The notes under the pieces are model-generated. The model was given only the letters and a program-made list of their open reading frames with translations, did no database searches and was not told where the DNA came from. From NCBI GenBank assembly GCA_027531565.1, contig JAPZSB010000006.1, positions 67,001 through 131,000 on the forward strand: 64,000 bases of DNA, written 5' to 3'. The first letter of the stretch is position 1. Every line of letters begins with the position of its first letter. This stretch comes from Beijerinckiaceae bacterium. Its GTDB lineage: Bacteria > Pseudomonadota > Alphaproteobacteria > Rhizobiales > Beijerinckiaceae. Shown here piece by piece: positions 33,965-41,445 of this stretch. The position numbers and the translations under genes are program-made.

Positions 33965-35269
33965 TTATCCTTTCGGCCTCTGGTCGATGATCCGGCGGGC
34001 CTTGCCGGCCGACCGCTCGATCCCGTCCGGCGGCAGCACGTCAACCCAGGCTGAAATCCCGATCTTGTCCTTGATGCGCTGGGCAAGCAATTTTCCGGCC
34101 GCCTTGGCGGCATCGCCGACCCCCGGCCGCGCCTCCACCCGGACCTCCATCTCGTCCATGCGCCCCTCGCGGGTGAGCACGATCTGGTAATGCGCGGAAA
34201 GCGCCTCGAGAGTCAGCAGCATTTCCTCGATCTGGGTGGGGAAAACATTGACGCCGCGCACGATCATCATGTCGTCGGAGCGACCGGTCACCTTTTCCAT
34301 CCGCCGCATCGAGCGGGCCGTCCCCGGCAGCAGCCGGGTCAGGTCGCGCGTGCGGTAGCGGATGATCGGCATCGCCTCCTTGGTCAGCGCGGTGAAGACC
34401 AGCTCGCCCTTCTCGCCATCGGGCAGCACCGCGCCCGTCTCCGGATCGATGATTTCCGGGTAGAAATGATCCTCCCAGATATGGAGGCCGTCCTTGGTTT
34501 CCACGCATTCATTGGCGACGCCCGGCCCGATCACTTCGGACAGGCCGTAGATATCCACGGCATGCATGTCGAAGCTCTGCTCGATCTCGCCGCGCATCGC
34601 ATTCGTCCACGGCTCGGCGCCGAAAATCCCGATCTGCAACGAGGAGCCGCGCGGATCGAGCCCGGCCTTCCGGAACTCGTCGAGGATCGCCAGCATGTAA
34701 CTCGGCGTGACCATGATGATGTCCGGCCGGAAATCCTGGATCAGCTGGACCTGCCGTTCCGTCATGCCGCCGGAGATCGGAATCACCGTGCAGCCCAGCT
34801 TCTCCGCGCCGTAATGCGCGCCAAGCCCGCCGGTGAAGAGGCCGTAGCCATAGGCGACATGGGCGATCATGCCGGGCCGGGCTCCGGAGGCGCGCAGCGA
34901 CCGCGCGACCACATCGGCCCAGGTCTGGATATCGCGTGCGGTATAGCCGACGACGGTCGGCTTGCCGGTCGTGCCGGAGGAACCATGGATCCGCACCACC
35001 TGCTCGCGCGGCACCGCGAACATGCCGAACGGGTAGTTGTCGCGCAGGTCCGCCTTGGTGGTGAAGGGGAATTTCGCCAGATCCGCCAGGCTCTTCAGAT
35101 CATCCGGATGCACGCCGGCATCGTCGAACTTCTTCCGGTAGGCCGGCACGTTCCGGTAGGCATGGTCGAAAGACCATTTCAGCCGTTCGAGCTGCAGCGC
35201 GGCGATCTCGTCGCGCGAGGCGGTCTCGATCGGATCGGTCAGCGGCCTGTATGTGGAAATCGAAAACAT
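33965..35269 (-). CDS. paaK: Phenylacetate-CoA ligase PaaK
   Basis: The 434-residue AMP-forming ligase activates phenylacetate to phenylacetyl-CoA, the entry step. The phosphate loop is HGSSGTTGKPT at 95-105. YGLSEVIGPGVANEC is the adenine motif, and the C-terminal domain carries RTRDLTRLLPG and VTGRSDDMMIVRGVNVFP, which are typical of PaaK. Length is normal (about 435). It follows paaI by 6 bp, with GAGGGGCG before the ATG. Confidence 0.96.
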   Translation of the reverse strand: MFSISTYRPLTDPIETASRDEIAALQLERLKWSFDHAYRNVPAYRKKFDDAGVHPDDLKSLADLAKFPFTTKADLRDNYPFGMFAVPREQVVRIHGSSGTTGKPTVVGYTARDIQTWADVVARSLRASGARPGMIAHVAYGYGLFTGGLGAHYGAEKLGCTVIPISGGMTERQVQLIQDFRPDIIMVTPSYMLAILDEFRKAGLDPRGSSLQIGIFGAEPWTNAMRGEIEQSFDMHAVDIYGLSEVIGPGVANECVETKDGLHIWEDHFYPEIIDPETGAVLPDGEKGELVFTALTKEAMPIIRYRTRDLTRLLPGTARSMRRMEKVTGRSDDMMIVRGVNVFPTQIEEMLLTLEALSAHYQIVLTREGRMDEMEVRVEARPGVGDAAKAAGKLLAQRIKDKIGISAWVDVLPPDGIERSAGKARRIIDQRPKG

Positions 35270-35275
35270 CGCCCC

Positions 35276-35725
35276 TCACCCCTCGATCGTCACACCGGGA
35301 AAGAACTCGCCCTTCACCGTGCGGGAATGGCCGCGGAACAGCGCGATCGTCACGCCGTCCTGGTTGGTCACGGTGATGTCGTAGATGCCGCTGCGCCCCT
35401 GCCGCGACGTTTCCTCGCCCCGCGCAACCAGCCGGTCACCCTTCCGGCCCGGCGCGAGATAGGTGATCGAGCAATGCTGCGCCACAACGCGCTGGTTATG
35501 CGTGTTGCAGGCAAAGGCGAAGGCCGAGTCCGCCAGCGCGAAGATGAAGCCGCCATGGCAGGAGCCATGACCGTTGACCATATGGTCGGCCACCTCCATC
35601 GCGATCTCGCTGCGGCCCGGCCCCACCGAGACCAGCACCATCCCCTGTCCGGCCGAGGCATTGTCCTCTGCCCACATCGCCTCGGCGCAGGCTTTCGCCA
35701 ATTCGTCCCGTGTCATTGTCGTCAT
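35276..35725 (-). CDS. paaI: Hydroxyphenylacetyl-CoA thioesterase PaaI
   Basis: This 149-residue hotdog-fold thioesterase is thought to release CoA from dead-end phenylacetate intermediates. HMVNGHGSCHGGFIFALAD contains Asn 51, the HG(x)CHGG signature and the catalytic Asp 66. The start MTTMTRDELA at 35725 is one base after the paaG stop, so the genes are coupled; longer in-frame starts would overlap paaG. Confidence 0.94.
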   Translation of the reverse strand: MTTMTRDELAKACAEAMWAEDNASAGQGMVLVSVGPGRSEIAMEVADHMVNGHGSCHGGFIFALADSAFAFACNTHNQRVVAQHCSITYLAPGRKGDRLVARGEETSRQGRSGIYDITVTNQDGVTIALFRGHSRTVKGEFFPGVTIEG

Positions 35726-35726
35726 G

Positions 35727-36521
35727 TCAGCGCCCCTCGAAACGGGCTTCCCGCTTCTCCATGAAGGCGCGCACGCCCTCGGCATAATCCGCGCTGCGGC
35801 CCAGCCGGCGCTGCGCATCGCGCTCGTCGTCGAGCTGCCTGTCGAGCCCCTGCGTGAAGGCCTTCTGGATCAGCGCCTTGGTCTCGGCGAGGCCGAGGGT
35901 CGGCGCGGCGGCGAGGCTTGTGCCAAGCGCCTTCGCCTCGTCCATGAGGGCCGCATCCTCGACGGCGCGATAGATCATGCCGATGCGCTCCGCCTCTTCG
36001 GCCGGAACCGGAATTGCCAGCATCGCCAGCGCCTTGGCCCGGGCCTCCCCGACAAGCCTGGGCAGCATCCAGGTGCCGCCTGAATCCGGCACCAGCCCGA
36101 TCTTCGAGAAGGCCTGGATGAATTTCGCGCTCTTGGCCGCCAGCACGATGTCGCAGGCGAGGGCGAGGTTGGCCCCGGCTCCGGCGGCAACACCGTTGAC
36201 CGCCGCGATGACCGGCTTCGGCAGGGCCCGGATCGCCCGGATGAGGGGGTTGTAGAAGCTTTCGAGCGTCTGGCCGAGATCCGGCGCCTCGCCGCCTTCC
36301 GGCCGCACGCGGTCGGACAGGTCCTGCCCGGCGCAGAAGCCGCGTCCGGCGCCGGTGATGATGATCGCGCGGCAGCCGGCATCCGCTGCCAGCGTGTCGA
36401 TCGCGGCCCGGAGCGCGCGGTGCTGCGCCTCGTTGAAGGAATTCAGCCTGTCCGGACGGTTGAGCGTGACCACCGCCAGCGCCCCATGCGACTCCAGTAG
36501 AACCGGCGCGGGTTCAGCCAT
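35727..36521 (-). CDS. paaG: 1,2-epoxyphenylacetyl-CoA isomerase PaaG (enoyl-CoA hydratase family)
   Basis: The 264-residue crotonase-fold enzyme converts ring-epoxyphenylacetyl-CoA to oxepin-CoA. Family marks include VVTLNRPDRLNSFN, the oxyanion segment TGAGRGFCAGQDLSDR and NGVAAGAGANLALACDIV. FCAGQDLSDR is characteristic of PaaG rather than PaaF. The ATG at 36521 follows AAAAGGAGTGCAGG, a strong ribosome binding site. It is first in the minus-strand paaG-I-K-R operon and divergent from the ABC transporter operon. Confidence 0.93.
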   Translation of the reverse strand: MAEPAPVLLESHGALAVVTLNRPDRLNSFNEAQHRALRAAIDTLAADAGCRAIIITGAGRGFCAGQDLSDRVRPEGGEAPDLGQTLESFYNPLIRAIRALPKPVIAAVNGVAAGAGANLALACDIVLAAKSAKFIQAFSKIGLVPDSGGTWMLPRLVGEARAKALAMLAIPVPAEEAERIGMIYRAVEDAALMDEAKALGTSLAAAPTLGLAETKALIQKAFTQGLDRQLDDERDAQRRLGRSADYAEGVRAFMEKREARFEGR

Positions 36522-36594
36522 CCTGCACTCCTTTTCGTTTCGTCCCGCCGGTCTTCTTTTTGGGGGTGCCACGAGCGCTTTTCGCAAAACCCAC

Positions 36595-36623
36595 TTGACT
36601 AACTGACCGGTCGGATAATTATC
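36595..36623 (+). promoter_or_regulatory. Promoter of the ABC transporter/paa operon with embedded PaaR-type operator
   Basis: TTGACT (36595-36600) is followed by a 17-bp spacer and ATTATC. The spacer contains CTGACCGGTCGG (36603-36614), a dyad centred on ACCGGT that matches TetR-type (PaaR) sites. A repressor there would block RNA polymerase. The -10 element is weak, so the promoter call is tentative. Confidence 0.55.
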
Positions 36624-36724
36624 TTGGGAAGACGACGGACTTGTCAACGGGCTTGTCGGGCCCGGTCAAAAACAGATCCGATCCACCGCCAAGGTGGACG
36701 GCAGGTGGAAACGCAACGGATTGG

Positions 36725-36740
36725 CTGACCGGTTGGTCAG
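36725..36740. promoter_or_regulatory. Second PaaR-type operator
   Basis: CTGACC-GGTT-GGTCAG has perfect 6-bp arms and shares CTGACCGG with the first site. It ends 24 bp before the ATG of the ABC binding protein gene. Two sites in one 243-bp divergent gap suggest common repression of both operons. Confidence 0.6.
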
Positions 36741-36764
36741 GCCATCCCAACAGGGAGAGAGTGC

Positions 36765-37925
36765 ATGTCCATGCATACGGGAATGACACGCCGCCTCGCG
36801 CTGGCGGCAGGGTTCGGCGCCATGATGGCCGCCGCGCCGGCTTTGGCGCAGGGCGAGATCAAGCTCGGCGCGGTCCTTTCGGTCACCGGCCCGGCCTCCT
36901 TCCTCGGCGATCCGGAAAAGCGGACGCTGGAAATGGAAGTCGAGGCCCTCAACGCGCAGGGCGGCCTGCTCGGCCGGAAGGTCCGGCTGATCGTCTATGA
37001 TGATGCCGGCGATGCCAATGCCGCCCGCACCTTCGCGACCCGCCTCCTCGAGGAGGACAAGGTGACCGCGATGATCGGCGGCTCGACCACCGGCACCACC
37101 CTCGCCATGGTCCCTGCCTTCGAGGACGCGCAGGTGCCCTTCATCAGCCTCGCCGGCGCGATCCAGATCATCCAGCCGGTGAAGAAATGGGTGTTCAAGA
37201 CGCCCCATACCGACACCATGGCCTGCGAGAAGATCTTCGAGGACATGAAGAAGCGCGGCACGACGAAGATCGGCATGATCTCGGGCACCGACGGCTTCGG
37301 CAAGTCGATGCGCGATCAATGCGTCGGCGTGGCCGGCAAATACGGCATCGAGATCCTCCACGAGGAAAGCTACGGCCCGCGCGACACCGACATGACGCCG
37401 CAGCTGACCAACATCAAGAACAAGGCCGGCGTGCAGGCGGTGATCAACCCGGGCTTCGGCCAGGGCCCGGCCATCGTGACCCGGAACTACCGCCAGCTCG
37501 GCATCACCGTGCCGCTCTACCAGAGCCATGGCGTGGCCTCGAAGCAGTTCATCGACCTCGCCGGCCCGGCCGCCGAGGGCGTGCGCCTGCCGGCCGCGGC
37601 CCTGCTGGTGGCGGACAAGCTGCCGGACAACGATCCGCAGAAGAAGGTCGTGGTGCAGTATACCGCCGATTACACGAAGAAGACCGGCCAGCCCGTCTCG
37701 ACCTTCGGCGGCCATGCCTATGACGGCTTCCATATCTGGAAGCAGGCCGTCGAACGCGCCAAGACCGACAACCCGGCCAAGGTGCGCGACGAGATCGAGA
37801 AGACCAAGGGCTATGTCGGGACCGGCGGCGTGGTGAACATGTCCCCGACCGACCATATGGGCCTCGATCTCTCGGCGTTCCGCATGCTGGAAATCCGGAA
37901 CGGCGACTGGACGTTGGTGCAGTAA
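36765..37925 (+). CDS. ABC transporter substrate-binding protein, LivJ-type, in paa cluster
   Basis: The 386-residue periplasmic protein has a signal peptide (TRRLALAAGFGAMMAAAPALAQ) and the type 1 binding fold: IKLGAVLSVTGPASFLGD, EALNAQGGLLGRKV and TTLAMVPAFEDAQVPFISLA. It begins an operon running livJ-H-M-G-F into paaZ, the fused hydratase/dehydrogenase and the thiolase, so its ligand is probably phenylacetate or a related aromatic acid. Starts at 36765 or 36771 are both possible. Confidence 0.92.
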   Translation: MSMHTGMTRRLALAAGFGAMMAAAPALAQGEIKLGAVLSVTGPASFLGDPEKRTLEMEVEALNAQGGLLGRKVRLIVYDDAGDANAARTFATRLLEEDKVTAMIGGSTTGTTLAMVPAFEDAQVPFISLAGAIQIIQPVKKWVFKTPHTDTMACEKIFEDMKKRGTTKIGMISGTDGFGKSMRDQCVGVAGKYGIEILHEESYGPRDTDMTPQLTNIKNKAGVQAVINPGFGQGPAIVTRNYRQLGITVPLYQSHGVASKQFIDLAGPAAEGVRLPAAALLVADKLPDNDPQKKVVVQYTADYTKKTGQPVSTFGGHAYDGFHIWKQAVERAKTDNPAKVRDEIEKTKGYVGTGGVVNMSPTDHMGLDLSAFRMLEIRNGDWTLVQ

Positions 37926-37983
37926 GGCAAGCGCGCTCACGCCTTCTGTCGTCCTGCCCGCCCGGTTCTTTCCCTAGGATGTC

Positions 37984-38060
37984 GGGGCGGGCATCCACGA
38001 CTTGGCCTTGCGCGCCCGACAAGTCGTGGATGGCGGGGCCAAGCCCGGCCATGACGAAAG
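37984..38060. repeat. Dispersed intergenic repeat, copy B, inside the transporter operon
   Basis: This is a second copy of the element at 33222-33296. Here the inner arms ATCCACGACTT and AAGTCGTGGAT are perfect 11-bp inverted repeats, giving a stable hairpin in the 187-bp gap between binding protein and permease. It could terminate or process the mRNA so that the binding protein is made in excess. Confidence 0.75.
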
Positions 38061-38112
38061 GAGACCACGGCGGAATACTTGTCGTCGCGGGAAGGGACCC
38101 ACAGGAAAGACC

Positions 38113-38985
38113 ATGCCCGAATTGCTGCAATTCGCCTTTTCCGGCCTGACAGTCGGCGCGGTCTATGCGCTGGTCGCGCTCGGATTCACGCTGATCTACA
38201 ACGCCTCGGATGTCGTGAATTTCGCGCAGGGCGAATTCGTCATGCTCGGCGGCATGATCACCGTCTTCCTGCATCTTGCCGGGCTGCCCATTCCCGTCGC
38301 CGCCTTTGCCGCGATCGTGATCACCGTGCTGGTCGGCCTCGCGCTCTATGCCTTCGCGATCGATCTCGCCCGCGGCTCGGGCGCGGTGCAGATCATCATC
38401 ATCACCATTGGCGCCTCGATCTTCCTGCGCGGCGTGGCGCAGGTGATCTTCGACAAGCGCTTCCACGCCCTGCCGGCCTGGTTCGGCAGCGACCCGATCC
38501 GCATCGGCGGCGCGGCCATCCTGCCGCAGAGCCTCGTCGTTCTCGCGGGAGCCGCGCTGATCGTCGCGCTGATCTTCCTGATCATCGACCGCACGATCCT
38601 CGGCCGCGCCATCCTCGCCACGGCCACCAACCGGCTGGCCGCGCGGCTGGTCGGCATCCCGGTCCGGCGCATCGTCGCCCTGTCCTTCGCCCTCTCCGCT
38701 GCAATCGGCGCCGTGGCCGGCCTGCTCGTCACGCCGATCACACTGACCAGCTACGATGTCGGCACGCTGATGGCGCTGAAAGGCTTCGCCGCCGCCATGC
38801 TCGGCGGCATGGGCAGCGCGCCGGGTGCGATTGTCGGCGGGGTGCTGCTCGGCCTCGCCGAGAGTTTCGGCGCCGGGCTGATCTCCTCGAAATACAAGGA
38901 TGCCATCGCCTTCCTGATCATCCTCTTCACGCTGTTCGTGCGGCCGCAGGGCCTCTTCGGCAAGAAATCGACGGAGCGGGTCTGA
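38113..38985 (+). CDS. livH: Branched-chain-type ABC permease, LivH family
   Basis: The 290-residue inner-membrane subunit has about eight helices. It starts with PELLQFAFSGLTVGAVYALVA and has the conserved VVNFAQGEFVMLGGM, the cytoplasmic coupling region RTILGRAILATATNRLAARLVGI, and LGGMGSAPGAIVGG. The ATG at 38113 follows ACAGGAAAGACC. The stop overlaps the LivM start by one base. It pairs with LivM to form the channel of the putative aromatic-acid importer. Confidence 0.94.
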   Translation: MPELLQFAFSGLTVGAVYALVALGFTLIYNASDVVNFAQGEFVMLGGMITVFLHLAGLPIPVAAFAAIVITVLVGLALYAFAIDLARGSGAVQIIIITIGASIFLRGVAQVIFDKRFHALPAWFGSDPIRIGGAAILPQSLVVLAGAALIVALIFLIIDRTILGRAILATATNRLAARLVGIPVRRIVALSFALSAAIGAVAGLLVTPITLTSYDVGTLMALKGFAAAMLGGMGSAPGAIVGGVLLGLAESFGAGLISSKYKDAIAFLIILFTLFVRPQGLFGKKSTERV

Positions 38986-39932
38986 TGGAACGCCTGCTCC
39001 GCAACCGCTGGGCGCTGGTGCTTGCCCTTGCCCTTGTTCTCGCCGCCCTGCCGCTGGTTTTCCCGTCGAATTACTATTTCCGGGTCGCGGCTCTGGTGAA
39101 CATCTTCGCCCTCGCCGCCATCGGCCTCAACCTGCTGATGGGCTATGCCGGGCAGGTCAGTCTCGGCCATGCCGGCTTCATGGGCATCGGCGCCTATGCC
39201 GTGGCCATCGGCGCCAGCCGCTTCGGGCTGAACGGCGCGGTCGCCATGCTGGCAGGCGCGGCGATTGCCGGGCTGCTCGCCTTCCTTGTGGGCCGGCCGA
39301 TCCTCCGGCTGAAGGGCCATTACCTCGCCGTGGCCACGCTGGGCCTCGGCCTGCTGATCTCCATGGCGCTGACCAACGAGGCCGGGTGGACCGGCGGACC
39401 GGACGGCATGGCCGTGCCCCGGCTCGAACTGTTCGGCACGCGGCTGCGCGGCCCCGATACCTGGTACATGATCACCGCCGGCGCGCTGGTGCTCGGCGTG
39501 ATCCTCGCCCTGAACCTGATCGAGAGCCCGACCGGCCGCGCCATGCGCGCCATCCATGACAGCGAGATCGCTGCCCGGGTCGTCGGCGTGGATGTTGCCG
39601 CGTACAAGCTGAAGATCTTCGTGATTTCGGCAGTCTATGCCTCGATCGCCGGCTCGCTCATGGCCTTCCTCAACGGCCATATCACGCCCGATGGCACCGC
39701 CGGATTCCTCCGGTCGGTGGAGCTGGTGACGATGGTTGTCCTCGGCGGGCTCGGCTCGGTTCTCGGCGCGATTGTCGGCGCGGCAATGCTCGTCATCCTG
39801 CCGCAGGCGCTGACGATCTTCCACGAATACGAGCATCTCCTGCTCGGCCTGATCATCATGGCCAGCATGATCCTGCTGCCGCGCGGGGTGATCCCCTCGT
39901 TGCTCGCGCGCCTTCGCGGAGGCGGAGCATGA
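38985..39932 (+). CDS. livM: Branched-chain-type ABC permease, LivM family
   Basis: The 315-residue permease has an N-terminal helix, then IGLNLLMGYAGQVSLGHAGF, GGPDGMAVPRLELFG, the coupling region SPTGRAMRAIHDSEIAARVVGVD and MVVLGGLGSVLGAIVGAA. All are typical of LivM. The start ATG at 38985 overlaps the livH stop (TGATG) and its stop overlaps livG by 4 bp, so the four transporter genes are tightly coupled. Confidence 0.94.
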   Translation: MERLLRNRWALVLALALVLAALPLVFPSNYYFRVAALVNIFALAAIGLNLLMGYAGQVSLGHAGFMGIGAYAVAIGASRFGLNGAVAMLAGAAIAGLLAFLVGRPILRLKGHYLAVATLGLGLLISMALTNEAGWTGGPDGMAVPRLELFGTRLRGPDTWYMITAGALVLGVILALNLIESPTGRAMRAIHDSEIAARVVGVDVAAYKLKIFVISAVYASIAGSLMAFLNGHITPDGTAGFLRSVELVTMVVLGGLGSVLGAIVGAAMLVILPQALTIFHEYEHLLLGLIIMASMILLPRGVIPSLLARLRGGGA

Positions 39933-40714
39933 GCGCCCTTCTTGAGACCGAGAACCTCTCCATCGCCTTCGGCGGCATCACCGCCGTCGACCAGGTCTCG
40001 CTTGCCGTCGCGCCCGGCCAGATCCACTCGATCATCGGCCCGAACGGCGCCGGCAAGACCACGTTGTTCAACCTGATTTCCGGCCTCTACCAGCCCTCGG
40101 GCGGCCGCGTGAAACTGGCGGGCGAGGAGGTCACCGGCCTGCCGCCGGAACAGCTGGCCCGGCGCGGCCTGTCGCGCTCTTTCCAGAACCTGCAGATCTT
40201 CTTCCGGATGAGTGCGGTCGAGAACGTGATGGTCGGCTGCCACAGGCATGAGCGCACCGGCATCCTCAGCCATCTCCTCGCCCTGCCGACGGTGCGGGCC
40301 GAGAACCGCAACTCGCGTGAGATCGCCATGGCACAACTGGCGCGGGTCGGCCTGGCCGATCTCGCGGAGAAGGAAGCGGGCTCGCTCTCCTATGGCGCGC
40401 TGAAGCGGCTCGAGATCGCCCGGGCGCTCGCCACCGAGCCGCGCATCCTCCTGCTCGACGAGCCCGCCGCCGGCTGCAACCCGGTCGAGACCGAGGAGAT
40501 CGACCGCGTGATCCACGATGTCGCGAAGGCCGGCATCGCCATCCTGCTGGTCGAGCATGACATGCGGCTGGTGATGCGCATCTCGGACGAGATCACCGTG
40601 CTGGAACGCGGGCGCAAGCTGGTTTCCGGCAAGCCGGATGCGGTGCGCGAGGATCCGCGCGTCATCGCTGCCTATCTCGGAACCTTCGGCAGCGAGGAGG
40701 CGAACCGTGCTTGA
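39929..40714 (+). CDS. livG: ABC transporter ATP-binding protein, LivG-type
   Basis: The 261-residue ATPase has Walker A GPNGAGKT near residues 36-43 and a signature that reads LSYGALKR rather than LSGGQ, a variant common in LivG. Walker B LLLDEPAAGCNPVE and the switch His in LLVEHDMRLVM complete the nucleotide site. It starts by ATGA overlap with livM and overlaps the LivF start by 8 bp. Confidence 0.94.
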   Translation: MSALLETENLSIAFGGITAVDQVSLAVAPGQIHSIIGPNGAGKTTLFNLISGLYQPSGGRVKLAGEEVTGLPPEQLARRGLSRSFQNLQIFFRMSAVENVMVGCHRHERTGILSHLLALPTVRAENRNSREIAMAQLARVGLADLAEKEAGSLSYGALKRLEIARALATEPRILLLDEPAAGCNPVETEEIDRVIHDVAKAGIAILLVEHDMRLVMRISDEITVLERGRKLVSGKPDAVREDPRVIAAYLGTFGSEEANRA

Positions 40715-41405
40715 GATTTCCGGCCTGTCCTCGGCCTATGGCCGCATCGAGGTGCTGCACGGCATCGACCTTGCCGTGCCGGCCTCGCAGCTTGTCTGCC
40801 TGATCGGCGGCAACGGCGCCGGCAAGACCACCCTGCTCCGGGCGATTTCCGGCGTCCAGCCGCTGAAATCCGGCGCGATCCGCTTCGACGGCCGGGACAT
40901 CACCCGCCTTTCCGCTGAGGACAGGGTGAAGGCCGGCATCGCGCAGGTGCCGGAAGGGCGGCAGATCTTCGGCACGCTGACGGTGGAGGACAACCTCAAT
41001 CTCGGCGGCTGGCTCCATGGCGGCGGCACCGCGACGGAGCGCGACGAGATCTATGCCATGTTCCCGATCCTCGGCGAGAAGCGCAACCTCGCCGCCGGCG
41101 GCCTCTCCGGCGGCCAGCAGCAGATGCTCGCCATCGGCCGCGCGCTGATGAGCCGCCCCCGCCTGCTGCTGCTCGACGAGCCCTCGATGGGCCTCGCCCC
41201 GGTGCTGGTCGAGCAGGTTTTCGGCGTGATCGAGAGCCTCCGCGCGAAAGGCATCACCATGCTGCTCGTCGAGCAGAATGCCGCCGCCGCGCTCGCCAAG
41301 GCCGATTTCGGCTATGTCATCGAGACCGGCCGCATCACCCATTCCGGGCCCTCGGCCCAGCTGATCGGCGACCCGAAGCTGCGGGAAGCCTATCTCGGGA
41401 TCTGA
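40707..41405 (+). CDS. livF: ABC transporter ATP-binding protein, LivF-type
   Basis: The 232-residue ATPase begins at a GTG (40707) after GAGGAGGCGAACC and overlaps livG by 8 bp. Walker A is GGNGAGKT, the signature LSGGQQQ and Walker B LLLDEPSMGLAPV, typical of LivF. A longer frame to 40638 lies inside livG coding sequence and is unlikely. It is followed by paaZ after 40 bp, which ties the importer to ring cleavage. Confidence 0.93.
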   Translation: MLEISGLSSAYGRIEVLHGIDLAVPASQLVCLIGGNGAGKTTLLRAISGVQPLKSGAIRFDGRDITRLSAEDRVKAGIAQVPEGRQIFGTLTVEDNLNLGGWLHGGGTATERDEIYAMFPILGEKRNLAAGGLSGGQQQMLAIGRALMSRPRLLLLDEPSMGLAPVLVEQVFGVIESLRAKGITMLLVEQNAAAALAKADFGYVIETGRITHSGPSAQLIGDPKLREAYLGI

Positions 41406-41445
41406 CGGCCAGGGCCGCCGGACATTGAAATTGAAGGAGATCGCC

